Under the pieces are notes generated by a model, which was not told the DNA's origin, ran no database searches, and saw only the letters and a program-made list of their open reading frames with translations. Source: Chaetoderma sp. LZ-2023a (Eukaryota; Mollusca; Caudofoveata; Chaetodermatida; Chaetodermatidae). From it: 64,000 nucleotides of DNA. The stretch covers positions 13,774,940-13,838,939 of the forward strand of contig CM067372.1 in assembly GCA_034401795.1 (NCBI GenBank). Direction: 5' to 3'. Shown piece by piece: positions 1-11,393 of the stretch (positions are counted from its first letter, which is position 1; the number at the start of each line of letters is the position of its first letter). The translations under genes and the position numbers were made by a program.

Positions 1-1959
1 GAAAGTAAAAAATATAAGCACAACCCAACTAAACCTTGGCTTACAAATGGATTAATAGCTGCCTGTCATACAAAACATCAGCTTTACATAACATTTATCA
101 AGTGTCTAACTAAATACAATGAAATTCAGTTTAAAAAATAGAGAAATAAATTAGACCAAATAATAAAATAGCTAAGAAAACATATTATCACAAGAAATTC
201 GAACAGTCTAAAAATGACATAAAAGAAACATGGAAAACGATTAAATCACTTTTAAATAAGACCAATACAGCAGAACAGACACAATTTCTTCACAATAATA
301 AGGTCATTACAGATAAATTCGAAATTCCCAATGGATTCAATGCTTATTTCGTAAATATAGGACCAGAACTTTCGAACAAAATCCAATCAACATCCAAGAA
401 ACATTTTTCTGATTACCTTGCAGGCAGCCATCAATCATCATTCTTCGCCAACCCTACTAACACTGAAGAGATCTTTGGCATTCTAAACACACCCAACCCA
501 GCCAAAAGTGCCGGAATCAATGGTTTTAAGTGGCGCATTTATAAAACCTGTGTTATGGATATCCTTATCCCACTCGGTCACATTTGCAACTTATCCCTAG
601 CACAAGGCATTTTCCCATCAAAACTAAAAATAGCATGTGTTACACCAATTTATAAAGCCAAGAATTCTACTAATTTCTCAAACTACAGGCCAGTCTCCAT
701 ACTTCCACTTTTCACCAAGTTACTAGAGCGCCTAATGTACAATCGACTGACAAATTACCTGGACGAAGAGACAATTTTATACAAATCGCAATATGGATTT
801 CATGAGAAAGATTCAACAATGTGTGCAATAACCGAAATAACCGAAAAAATTATTGAATCACTGGAAAAAACGCAAAGTATAATAGGCATCTTCTTGGACC
901 CTTCAAAAGCTTTCGATACTATCAACCACGAGATCTTACTAGAAAAGCTTGTCTATTATGGTATAAGAGGCAGTGCACTCACCTGGTTTCAGAACTACCT
1001 AAGTAAATGAACACAATGTGTATAATATAATGAGATATGCTCTGAAAACAGGCAATTAACTATGTGGTGTTCCTCGGGGATCTATTCTTGGCCCACTGCT
1101 GTTCCTTCTTTACATGAATGATCTACCTAACATATGCAAGCACATGTCATTAATACGGCTCACTGATGATACAAATGCTTTTTCCTGCGATGACAACATA
1201 GACACCTTATACAAAAAAACAAATAAGGAAATGGAAGAAATTACTAACCGGTTTTCAATAAACAAATTATCGTTGAATGTTGACGAAATAAATTATATGT
1301 TATTTACAAATCTCAAACTAATAAAAAAGATGAAATTCCAAAAATCTACATAAACAGAAGAAATTGAGGAGGCCCCATTTGCCAAATTTTTTGGGAGTAT
1401 ATTTGGATAAACATTTGACCTGGGCCAAACAAATCGAGACTGTAACAGCAAAGGTGGCAAGACGCATAGATGTCATACAAAGACTAAAACCTTACATGAC
1501 ACGAGCTGCAATTAAAACTCTACTGCACCATTGTTCTTCCACATCTCACCTACTGTAACGCTATCTGGACGAATACATACAAAACTACAAAGCCTACAGA
1601 AGAAGGCACTAAAACTCTTTTCTAAACCAGCAAAGGGCCAGACTATATTCAAGTCAAAAATGTTATTAGAACCAACGGACATAGGCAAACTACAGATGTA
1701 TACCATTGTAAAGAAGTTTCACCACAATACATTACCACAATCCATAGCTTCCAATTTCACACTAAGACCGACATCCACAAACACAACACTAGGACAAAAC
1801 ACAATCTACACACTCAATTTACAGAAATACGAAAATGACGAATTACAATAACAGCCACAAAACTATGGAACAGCACCAGTACAAAAAATATGCGATAGTA
1901 TATTAAACCAGAAATCCTTTAAGAAGATTGCCAGGGAATCTATGATCGACAAATACTAA
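1..1959 (+). pseudogene. Reverse transcriptase of LINE A, broken
   Basis: Non-LTR reverse transcriptase read in several pieces. Positions 555-1010 carry the NYRPVSILP, QYGF and FLDPSKAFDTINHEIL blocks (motif A region). The frame then shifts and has an in-frame TAA near 1057. CGVPRGSILGPLLFLLYMND follows from 1063 (motif B region). The catalytic motif C reads LTDDTN at about 1162 instead of the usual FADDTN. More breaks follow before LGVYLDKHLTWAKQI (about 1390) and the end ARESMIDKY-stop at 1957-1959. It is a dead copy, judged from several stops and frameshifts seen directly. The part upstream of 1 is outside the window. Confidence 0.85.
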
Positions 1960-2027
1960 ATTAAAATATTTATACCTGATGGTCACAGATTCTCTGTTAA
2001 TTAATGATAATACAAACCTAAGGCATT

Positions 2028-2062
2028 CCACCATCATCACCACCCCCACCACCACCACCACT
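2028..2062. repeat. (CAC/CAT)n short tandem repeat
   Basis: Short CAC-rich simple repeat in the LINE A 3' UTR. Confidence 0.8.
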
Positions 2063-2940
2063 ATAGATAAACCAACCTAACCTAATAATTGAAGTAATGT
2101 CTAAACATAAACAGACTTTACAGTTTACTTTCACTACTACTACAATTAAATAGCCCACACATGATCTATGCATCTGCCGATTTTTTACAACTTCAACTAT
2201 CTCAACTTTATACTATAGTGATGAGCTCTTCCCTGCCCCTCCCCATCCCACCCAACCTCAGTAGCTTACAAAAGTCCTATATAATAATAAACCACTCCAA
2301 ACGAAATTTAAATAAAATGAGATAATGATGTAATTAGGGAGTATATGTATAATATATGTTTATTTAAGTCAGTAACTACGTATGTGTATATGTAAATATG
2401 AATGCCATAAATATGTGTTTGAATGTCGTGCGTCTTATGTTTGTGCACATAGTGGCATATATCTATGTAAACATCAAAGTAGGGACAGCCCTATTTTTAG
2501 CATTCTGTCACTGTGCCATTGTCTTGTGATATGTGTCATATATATGTTAATGTACACATGTTTTGTAATGTGTGTAAGGAGTCCATCGCTCCATAGGCCG
2601 TGCCCTTGATGGACTGCCAGTTTAGAGTATATGTATATGTATAGAAAAACCATGAAATAAAGCAACTTTGAATCTTGAATCTTGAAAAAGGATTAGGTTT
2701 GACACCTTCGACCCCTACTCTCCATCCAATAACCACATATATACAGGAATCTTGTTAACTTTCACTTAACGTCTACAGTATATGTTTTCATACCTGTAAC
2801 CACATACTCCAAAAGGATGTACTTCAAATAGTAGGGGAATTTGCGTGTACAAGAAGAAGAAGAGGCGGACATAGAGGCTGAATAAGCCTGAGTCCACAGT
2901 GCTATCCTACGAAATCCTATGAAATCATTATGACAGGCGA

Positions 2941-3768
2941 AAATTTGAATGTATGATCAGAGACTACGATGAATTGTTGGATCTCATACAAACAATGGCA
3001 CCAAGTACCAAGATATCTGTTTCATCCATTCTACCACGACTAAACAGCAGATGTGACAACAACCTTGTAGATGTCTTCAATGGAATGTTGTGGTCCCTTG
3101 TAAATTAGCACACAGCCAACTTCATAAATAATACAGAGATATTTGGCAACCTCAATGGTGAACCACACTACAACCTATTTTGAGATGACGTTCACCATAA
3201 CCACGAAGGCCTCTGCCTATTGTCGGAAAACATCAGTTATTCTCTTCACTCTGTGACGAACACCACCTCAGAATCGCAGGATTTTTGTTATGTCCAAGCT
3301 ACACCATGGATAAGATAAACCCAGCTACAAACCAGTTCAACCATCACACAATACCAACACAACTCTCAAACCAATTCTCAGTACCAAATGACAAAATTTT
3401 AGATGTACATACAAATGAGGCATCTCAGTACACTATGTGCTACGATGAAAACACAATAACAACAACAACTTTGGAACAAGGAAGGCAGGAAATGACAAAA
3501 CAAAAACACAGAAAAGTCAGATATAAAAAAACAGGTAAAAACACTAACTGGCGAGTGCGCAGAAATCAGCACAAGATCAACAACACCAAAGCACTCTCAA
3601 ATAGCGAACAGTACAACTTCTAAAACAGTAACCAATACATGCATATACACAAATGCAGATAGTCTAATTAATCCAAAAAAAAGCTGAGCTTGAAGCATTA
3701 GTACACAAAATTCGTCCTGTCATCATACTAATCACAGAGGTGTTACCAAAAAAAACCCCACAAACATA
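2941..3768 (+). pseudogene. CR1 5' coding part: SGNH-like segment and start of endonuclease
   Basis: At 2967-3045 the translation reads YDELLDLIQTMAP...SVSSILPRL, which resembles the ILPR block of the SGNH/esterase-like domain found in ORFs of some CR1-like LINEs. A stop (about 3106) and frame changes follow. At about 3640-3768 the translation YTNADSL...KAELEALVHKIRPVIILITE matches the N-terminal part of the APE-type endonuclease, whose catalytic Glu lies in the ITE block. The frame is cut at 3768 by the Tc1 element and resumes at 5428. The family call is firm for the endonuclease and weaker for the SGNH part. Confidence 0.65.
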
Positions 3769-3792
3769 CACCTGTGCAAAAGTTAAGCACCA
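3769..3792 (+). repeat. Left terminal inverted repeat of the Tc1 element
   Basis: Starts CACCTGTGCAAAAGTTAAGC, directly after TA at 3767-3768. It is identical to the complement of 5402-5425 over 24 bp and diverges beyond. Confidence 0.95.
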
Positions 3793-4090
3793 CCCTATTT
3801 TTACGCACATGCGAGGGTATATTCATGTGCTATGAAGAAAGCAATAGCATAAACATTTATGTACCCATCCATCTTAGTGCAAGAGGTAATAATGCAACTA
3901 GAGGAATGCTGATTATGATGGTGGGGAAACACTGTATGTTTTTGTTTGAACTTGAAAACGAGGCCTGAATATGGTTACGTTGACACAACTGACAACTATT
4001 GCCCTACAGTTGACACACGTTGCTAGATTGTCATTAATGGTGTCTGAAAACGAAGTTTAACATCTGTGCACGAGTTTGAGACTGTCATTA

Positions 4091-5116
4091 TTAATACCGG
4101 GTATATCCACCTTGTGCCTGGATGACGGCCTGGACACGACGTCTCATGCTGGTCACCAACCGACTGATACGCCATTGTGGTATTCGTTGCCATTCAAGAT
4201 GGAGTGCGTCTGTTAATTCCTGTAGGTTTTGCACAGGAGGATCCCTCCTTCTCACCATGTTTCCCAGAATGTCCCAGATATGCTCAATAGGGTTCATGTC
4301 AGGGCTCCTTGCTGGCCATGGTAGGGTTTCGATGGCATTCTGGCGGAGGTATTCATGCACAGCTCTAGCACGATGTGGTCGGGCATTGTCATCCATGAAT
4401 ATAGGGTGGGTTCCAGGTGCATGATTTACAAAATGAGGGACCACAACTCTATCCAGTATGGAATCTTGATATCTTTGTCCATTTAGTGTTCCAGGTACAG
4501 TCAACAGATCCAGCTTAAAATCAAATGAGATGCACCCCCATATCATAACGGAACCTCCACCAAATGGAACTTCTTCCATGATGTTACGTTGGTCGTACGC
4601 CGTGCGTCTGGACCTCCATACACGAGTTCGACCATCTGTGGCATGAAGCAGGAACCGACTTTCATCGGACCAGTGTACCCGTCTCCAGGATCTCATGTTC
4701 CAGTGTCTTCTTTCGTTGCACCACCTCAGACGCTCCTCTTTGTGGTGTGCAGTGAGGAGAGGACGTCTGACAGGTCTCCTAGCTTTCATGCCAGCAGCAT
4801 ACAGTCTCCTTTTGACGGTAGACATTGACACTCTATTGCGCGTTTCCCATTGCTGGCTGAGCACTCTGCTGTTGGTGAATGGAGATCTCCTAACAAGGTG
4901 TACTAGGGCTCGATCATCACGGGCAGTAGTCTTCTTCGGTCTTCCAGATCTAGGCATGTCCTTCACCTCGTTAGTTTGCCCATGTTTTGCAATCAAACGA
5001 CTGATTATAGTATGATTAATGTTCAGCAGTCTGCCAATCTCTCTGCATGACATACCAGTGGTATGCATGCCTATGATTTGCCATTTCACACGATCACTTA
5101 ACCTTCGTCTTGCCAT
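4091..5116 (-). CDS. Tc1-family transposase, intact
   Basis: A 341-residue cut-and-paste transposase, of usual Tc1 length, starting at ATG (MARRRLSDR) and free of stops or shifts. The N-terminal ~110 residues hold the two helix-turn-helix units that bind the inverted repeats, with a GRPKKT basic/AT-hook-like motif at about 59-64. The catalytic triad is complete: D151 in HWSDESRF, D243 in MDDNARPH, and E278 in NPIEHIW. Exactly 34 residues separate D243 and E278 (DD34E). The glycine-rich block FGGGSVMIWGC lies near 186-195. Known role of the family: it excises the element and inserts it at TA. Intact ORF plus matching TIRs suggests recent activity, but expression cannot be seen. Confidence 0.95.
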   Translation of the reverse strand: MARRRLSDRVKWQIIGMHTTGMSCREIGRLLNINHTIISRLIAKHGQTNEVKDMPRSGRPKKTTARDDRALVHLVRRSPFTNSRVLSQQWETRNRVSMSTVKRRLYAAGMKARRPVRRPLLTAHHKEERLRWCNERRHWNMRSWRRVHWSDESRFLLHATDGRTRVWRSRRTAYDQRNIMEEVPFGGGSVMIWGCISFDFKLDLLTVPGTLNGQRYQDSILDRVVVPHFVNHAPGTHPIFMDDNARPHRARAVHEYLRQNAIETLPWPARSPDMNPIEHIWDILGNMVRRRDPPVQNLQELTDALHLEWQRIPQWRISRLVTSMRRRVQAVIQAQGGYTRY

Positions 5117-5401
5117 AGCGGTTCACAATCAAGAGCTAATTCTCTCTGTACAAATAAACCACGGTCATGAACACAAAATTCCTAATCTTGTCGCCTAAAT
5201 CTGTATGTAATGTTCTACACCTCAAACTGGACTTTTACATAACTGAACATGTGTGCTGTTTCCCGCCATGCACGGACATCAAGCGGCGTGAAGTCATGCA
5301 TGCATGTGCATTTCGTACTTGGAATTATGTCAGATAACGCGGGGACAAAAAGTATGGCAGCCTAGTTGTACCATCATGTTTCTACGTTCTATTGTTTTTG
5401 C

Positions 5402-5425
5402 TGGTGCTTAACTTTTGCACAGGTG
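5402..5425 (-). repeat. Right terminal inverted repeat of the Tc1 element
   Basis: The complement begins CACCTGTGCAAAAGTTAAGC and is followed by TA at 5426-5427. Confidence 0.95.
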
Positions 5426-6792
5426 TATATAAGCATTAGCGAATTGCAGATCGATAACTACAATCTCTCGCTAAATAGTAATCCTTCAAGAGGAGTCATC
5501 ATCTATACCCATGAATCATTGAATACTCAAAACTGTGACACCTTAAACGAGCACATGTTTAATGAATCAGTATGGAATACATGGATGACAGAGCAAAAGG
5601 AAACTAATTTTTCCTTATTAAGAAAAGATTCTTGTTGGATGCATCTACAGAAGCCCAAACTCAGGCGGCCCAAATAATAATAGCCTGCTAAATCTACTAA
5701 ACCATGCTGAGAGAGAAAATGCAGATCACATTCTTATAGTTGGAGATTTCAACTTCCCATCTATTAACTGGAGCACTGGACTTTCGGCAAATTTAGAAGA
5801 AGATGCATTTCTCAATGCAACCAGGGGTATTTTCCTACAGCAACTGGTTACTAATGTGACACAACATAGAATAAACCAGACTTCAAATCTTTTGGATCTA
5901 GTTTTAACAAACAACCAAAATATCGTCCACGAAATAACCCACCTACCTCCACTAGGTAAGAGTGGCCATGATGTTCTACAAATATCACTACACCCAGACA
6001 TCTTAAGCACAAGCAAACAAGCAGCTAAGCCAAAGTTACTGTTGAACAAAGGATGCTATACAGAAATTAGAAAGACTTAAGAACAACTGACTGGAATCAC
6101 CTGAGCGAACTTAATGCATCAGAATCTTGGAACTTCCTACACACAAAATTGATCACAATGAATGAGCATTACATTCCTACAACAAAACAACATCGCAAGA
6201 AGAAACACCTCTGGCTTGACCGCACTGCAACACATTCACTCACATGTAAAAGCTGGGCATACAAAAGGTATAATGAAACAAAGAAAACCACAGATTACAC
6301 ACTTTACAAACTTGTTAGAAACAAAGCGACAGCGAGCATCAAGAAAGCAAAACAGACATTTGAATGGAAGGTGGCAAGCGAATGCAAGGGAAATCCTAAA
6401 GCTTTTTGGAACTATGTCAAGAGTAAAATGGTGCCATGAGAATCAATTAGCAAGCTATGCAACCCATCTGATGGAACTATGACTACAGATGATAAAGAAA
6501 AATCTAATATGCTTAACAACCTTTTCTCAAGTATGTTCACCTCAGAAAATCTTCATGTTACACCAACCATCAGCCCCAGAAGTAATGGTACTGTATTAAA
6601 GGACATAATAATAACACCCATCGCCATCGAAAATAAATTGAAGGCACTTAATCCCAATAAAAGCAATGGCCCAGATGAAATACCAGTGAGAATATTAAAG
6701 GAAACTGCTAAAGAAATTAGTGCACCTTTGTGCATAATTTTCAACAAGTCTTTAGAAGAAGGTGTACTACCCGACATCTGGAAAATGGCAAA
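5426..6792 (+). pseudogene. CR1 endonuclease C-part, linker and RT N-part
   Basis: The endonuclease resumes right after the Tc1 element (ISELQIDNYNLSLNSNPSRG). It shows the GDFN block (VGDFNFPSINW at about 5739), the LLDLVLTN block (about 5892) and GKSGHDVLQISL (about 5958), the equivalent of the SDH motif. The basic linker with NPKAFWNYVKSK (about 6391) follows. The RT N-terminus then reads NPNKSNGPDEIPVRILK and EGVLPDIWKMANV, ending near 6792. Frame changes occur around 5605-5680, 6080-6150 and 6440-6480. The RT frame continues about 4.6 kb away at 11394. Confidence 0.8.
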
Positions 6793-7630
6793 TGTATGGT
6801 GTATATGTAAGCTAGCGATTTCAAACGATGAGACCTTTTATTTCTATAATGTTCTAAACTGATCCGAAATGATTTTCTTAATCGATTTTAAAACAAGAAC
6901 TTGAACAAATTTAAGAAAGGAATTTTGAGCACGTCAAGATAAGGCCAGAAATTAAATTTATTAAAAATGAATTTGGCAGCTCTACGGGATCTTTAATGCA
7001 TTGTATATTAGGTGTTGAATGGCGGACAACTTTGTCAGAGTGAGTGGGGATCATAACAAGATAGCGATTGCAGATAGACTCATTTTTTTCTTCATATTAC
7101 TTTCAAGTAGGTTTATATAAATCTTTGAAATCTAATTTATTCTTAAATTTCAAAAACTAAATATACTACCTTCGCAAATGTCTTATAGAGAAAAAAAATC
7201 ACAAAGTAAACATGACAATAATTTTTTTACAAATTTCTGGTACAATCAGAAATCTTCCATCACACAAGGTGATAGGTGTAGTTAAACTAATACAACACAA
7301 TACATCCCCTACCTTACTTTCCCTCTAAATCTTATAACCCACCCTTTAAACCATATTAATCACTTCCATATATTTCCAAGATTACTTCCACATATAAATT
7401 TTCAAATTTAATTTATCCGTAATTATCAAAAGGTTCTAAAATTTTTACATTATGCTGAGGTTTTTTTAATTAACCTATATTTCCGAATTTAAATGTTCAT
7501 AATGTCACTTCCTAAATGGTCAAGAACTGCATGTCAACTGCACGTCTCAATTCTGCACTTTACATTGGCAGTTGATTACACCGGTTATGCCGAAAACTGG
7601 TCTTCTTTGCCCAAGAACTCTAAATTTCTA
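6793..7630. other. No gene seen; left part of the 4.6-kb insert
   Basis: AT-rich sequence with no coding similarity I can recognise. The insert begins somewhere in 6793-6799. GTGTATATGT at about 6799-6808 is repeated in inverted form at about 11390-11399. Confidence 0.4.
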
Positions 7631-7633
7631 CAT

Positions 7634-7785
7634 CATTCCAAAAACAATCTGCCTCAACCACACATTCTGGTCGTACAAATAACGGTTAAGGGTAACAAAA
7701 AAACCTGATCATTCCAAAGACAATCTGCCTCAGCCACACATTCTGGTCGAACAAGTAATGGTTAAGGGCAACAAAAAACCCTGAT
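7634..7785. repeat. Two-copy tandem repeat, 76-bp period
   Basis: The block beginning CATTCCAAAAACAATCTGCC at 7634 recurs at 7710 with few changes, both carrying the CACACATTCTGGTCG segment. Confidence 0.8.
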
Positions 7786-8186
7786 TAAATAAATGAGAAA
7801 AGGAAAAAAATAAGAAAGAAAACATCATTTTAAATGTTATGGATAAAATCTACAAAGGGATAACTGGCCCATACAATAAATCACATGGAGAGATCATCTT
7901 AACCCTTTCACCAAAGCATTCCTTCCATGTCAACTTCAGAACCATAAGAAAAATAAATTGAACATCTTGAACTCAATTTGCCTGGAGAGCAATGCTGTCC
8001 AAAGACAACAATGGCCTACAGTCAAACCATTTTCAAAATAACCAACTACCCACCTATGGTTATGACCAAATTTCTATGACATTGATGAAAGCGTTACCAC
8101 AGGACAAACAGGGTCCCTCCATGAAATCAATATAAGTAAACAGAAACAGATGGTTCCCTAGCACGTCTCAACTTACATCAAGAGTT

Positions 8187-8748
8187 AAATAATAATAATA
8201 ATAATAATAATAAGTACATTTATAAAGCGCTGAATCCATGACAATGCGTGCTCTAAGCGCTAGTGCGTATAGCTATATCTACTGAGAATATGCTCGTTTG
8301 AAAAGGGTTGTTTTCAGTTGTGATTTGAAAATATCTAATGATGCTGAGTTTTTTAGACTAAGTGGTAGATTGTTCCACTCGGTGGGAGCTGCGTAAGCGA
8401 AAGTTTTGTGGCCATATGTAGTAGAATTTACTTTTGGGACGTTTAGCAGCATCTGGTTGACAGATCTGAGTGATCGACCTGGCGAATATGGTTGTACTAG
8501 TTCAGTTAAGTATGCAGGGGCAGTACCGGAAACACATTGGTAAGTCAAGCATAACATTTTGAAAGTGATTCTCTGCTCGATCGGGAGCCAATGCAAATTC
8601 TGTAAGACAGGGGTTATGTGATCATACTTTCGGTGGAGTGATATGATTCTAGCAGCGGTATTTTGTACAATCTGTAGCTTATGAATAAGTTGTTTTGGTG
8701 CACCAATAAGCAAGCTGTTACAATAATCAACTTCAAGCACCCAACGTA
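8187..8748 (-). mobile_element. 5'-truncated L2/CR1-like LINE
   Basis: Minus-strand LINE 3' end. The tail is an (ATT/AAT)n run at 8187-8213, preceded in the sense direction by a short UTR with AGCGCTTTATAAATG, a block I associate with L2-type 3' ends. Upstream of it lies the C-terminus of the RT protein. It is truncated at about 8748, as usual for LINE insertions, and lies within the insert that splits the CR1 element. Confidence 0.8.
8279..8748 (-). pseudogene. RT C-terminal fragment of the L2-like LINE
   Basis: An open frame of about 155 codons with the typical end of L2/CR1/Rex RT proteins: VDYCNSLLIGAP, KLQIVQNTAARII, the HITPVLQNLHWLP block, the TYGHKTFAYAAPTEWNNLP block and LKTTLFKRAYSQ-stop. 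The frame is clean, but the catalytic RT core is absent, so it cannot encode a working enzyme. Confidence 0.85.
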
Positions 8749-8789
8749 GCTAAATGTTTTATAACAACTTGTCTGATTAAACATTTTTT

Positions 8790-9135
8790 TTAAACTAATA
8801 ATCTAACCGGAATATGTCAAATATTTTGAAAACTATTTGACTGATGTTGAATATTTTGGAGATATCTAACGGCAACATGATAAATATTTTGAAAACTATA
8901 TATTGAATATTTTAGAATTAATCTGACTAACAGATGTTGAATATTTTAAAATCTGATTCACTGGGATGTTGAATATTTTGGAAATATCTAACTGCAACAT
9001 GATAAATATTTTGAAAACTATATGTTGAATATTTTAGAATTAATCTAACTAACAGATGTTGAATATTTTAAAAACTAACTAACTGGGATGTTGAATATTC
9101 TGGAAATATCTAAGATGTTAAATATTTGGAAACTA
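8790..9135. repeat. Degenerate tandem array, TGTTGAATATTTTGGAAA-type units
   Basis: Imperfect repeats of TGTTGAATATTTTGAAAACT with TAACTGG/AACATG spacers. The same core occurs in the MITE-like repeats at 44248-44442 and 55298-55510, so this may be an expanded piece of that family. Confidence 0.7.
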
Positions 9136-9201
9136 ATTGTCTGGAACATTAAACAACTTATTAATTTCCTAGAACATTAAGTGGTATGAACTGTAAACGG
9201 C

Positions 9202-9296
9202 CACGCACGCACGCACGCACGCACGTACGTACGTACGTACGTACGTACGTACGTACGTACGTACGTACGTACGTACGTACGTACGTACGTACGTAC

Positions 9297-9346
<50 letters not shown>
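9202..9346. repeat. Compound microsatellite (ACGC)n(ACGT)n(AT)n
   Basis: About 20 bp of ACGC, about 75 bp of ACGT and about 45 bp of AT, in direct succession. It is open in several frames on both strands only because of its composition. Confidence 0.98.
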
Positions 9347-9348
<2 letters not shown>

Positions 9349-11393
9349 GGGAAATGAATGACATACTACAGATTAAGCTTGCGATTAGTCACACGGCTAC
9401 TAAGTAGGGACCTAATCTCAGATAGGTATTGAATCATACCTCACCTCGGAAATAAGTCTGCTTTTTGCATATGTCACCCATATGTGACGTAGGCCAATTA
9501 ATGATAAAAAACGGATTTAGAAAATGAATGAATTAATAAATTGGATTGGAAATGCCCTCCATCATCTGTGGCATATGTCACTTAAAGGACATAGGCCAGG
9601 TACCGACTGGATTCGGAGAAAGTTAAAGGGCATGCATTTGCCTAGACCAGGTGACCACTGGACTAGAGCCATGGCAAGGTTTCACAAATGTGAAACCCTG
9701 TCATGTGAACATAACATCACAGCATTACAGATGTATTATAAACATGCGCAAAATATATTGTTAAAAACTAGAAGGGTTAATAATCAAATAAATATACTTT
9801 CAATATATAGGAAAATTAACAGAGCTTACCCTGTAGCTGTGGTATTTTAGAGAACGAACATGGTCTTAGTCAACATATGATAGCTATAATAAACAAAAAT
9901 AAAATAGCCGTAATCCTAATTCTTACATATAAGAGACGCAAGGGATATGCAAGGCTCAGTCAAAAAAAAAATCATCATCCCAATAATCCGTTGATCAGGA
10001 GCATATTTTGGAACCAATTTAACCAAAGGTGATTGATGCCAAAGGCAGCAATAACTTCCAGCAAAATTAACCCCAAAATATCCAACGGAATATTTCCTAC
10101 ATTATTTTGTAAACAGTTAGAGCAAAAAGCTTTAACCAAATTTATTTAATTTCATCACTCAATTTGATACAACATATATCAAATAGAAATGTAAATATTT
10201 GACCTAAGTATGGCCCATACAGTTTTATTCATAATAATTACATCTAACCTGCAATTTTTTTATATATAATAAAATATAACATATTTACAAATGTCTTTCC
10301 TGCCCTACAGCGCACGACCATAGCCAATTCTTCTCCTCATACAGGAAACAACCCATCCTAGGGAAGACGCCATGGTGTTCTCATTTGTCAACCCCATCAC
10401 CTCTGACCCCGAAGGATCCTTGATAAACCCTGACAAATGACAAAACCAGCGAGACATCCCTTCAACCTTAATTGACTGCTACCAAGCAAGGAGAGAACCC
10501 AAACCTAGTTGGTTACACATTATAAGACCAGGTTATTTCTGTAACAAAACTATATACCTCATCACACCTATTTGACGTGCCTACAATAATTCATTATAAA
10601 CTTCTCAAAAGTTCTGGGCTCAATAAAATTTGTTTCATAATATTAAATAACATCCCGAAAACATCAAAACAATTTGACAAAATACTTGACAAAACCCAGT
10701 CCAACAGTAAAAAAATCCAGGCTAACGCAAATCTACCAGACCGGGGGAGAAAACAAATCACCCCCAACCACAGCAAAACAACAAACATTTCCTCAGCGAC
10801 AAAAACATTATCACGGAACCAAAATATCTAAATCAGATACCATTGAAAAAGCGCACTATCCTAGTCATCTAAATGGGCAATTCTTCATCCAGCCAAGCAT
10901 TATTTCGTATATCTAAATGTTATATTTATAAAATAAAATAAATGTATCTTACCCCAACGGCCCTCCTATGCTGCTCCACCAATTGTAGATGTGTTGTCAT
11001 CTGGATTACAATATGGCGAATGCATGACGTTCTGCCTATCGCAGACAACCTGCACAAACTATTTTCCTAAATCTCACGCACAAGGCAAAATAGTGCCAGC
11101 ATTAACCAATCATACAGACACCATGCCATTGTCATGCAGTCATCTACCAATGCCTATCTTAAACACAGCCCTTGCCGTACAATTTGCAAGAATTTTCCTG
11201 TAAACCAGTGATATATTCCTACGCCGTCAGGTCAGATGGCTATTGCACAGACTCATGCATGAAATGACATCCCCACACATACGTCATCAGACTTAAAGTT
11301 AACTTGCCGCAACAAAAAATATGAAAATAATGAAACCCCTGACAACCACTGTGACGCAGTGACTTCACTAGCGGTGAAATCACTCCATCACAT
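9347..11393. other. No gene seen; right part of the 4.6-kb insert
   Basis: Mostly AT-rich unique-looking sequence. A CATATGTCACCCATATGTGA inverted motif lies near 9468. Short ORFs at 9524, 10577 and 10991 have no recognisable content. The CR1 coding frame resumes at about 11394. Confidence 0.4.

Larger units (their letters stand above)
1..2690 (+). mobile_element. LINE A (CR1/Jockey-superfamily non-LTR retrotransposon), 5' cut by window edge
   Basis: The endonuclease-RT linker, RT and C-terminal region occupy 1-1959, followed by a long 3' UTR. The 3' UTR contains the conserved-looking stretch CATAGGCCGTGCCCTTGATG (about 2594-2613) and ends with an AATAAA-containing segment and the short tandem tail TTGAATCTTGAATCTTGAA at about 2668-2686. 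Such short repeated tails are typical of CR1/L2-like LINEs. Assignment to a particular clade is uncertain. Confidence 0.75.
3769..5425 (-). mobile_element. Tc1/mariner (DD34E) DNA transposon, apparently complete
   Basis: A 1657-bp element flanked by TA on both sides (3767-3768 and 5426-5427), the Tc1/mariner target duplication. The 24-bp terminal inverted repeats (3769-3792 and 5402-5425) begin CACCTGTGCAAAAGTTAAGC and match base for base. It carries one intact minus-strand transposase ORF. It sits inside the endonuclease frame of the CR1 element, so it is younger than that copy. Confidence 0.95.

Noticed and set aside
9161-9407. Overlapping ORFs over 9202-9346
   Set aside because: Translate an ACGT/AT microsatellite.
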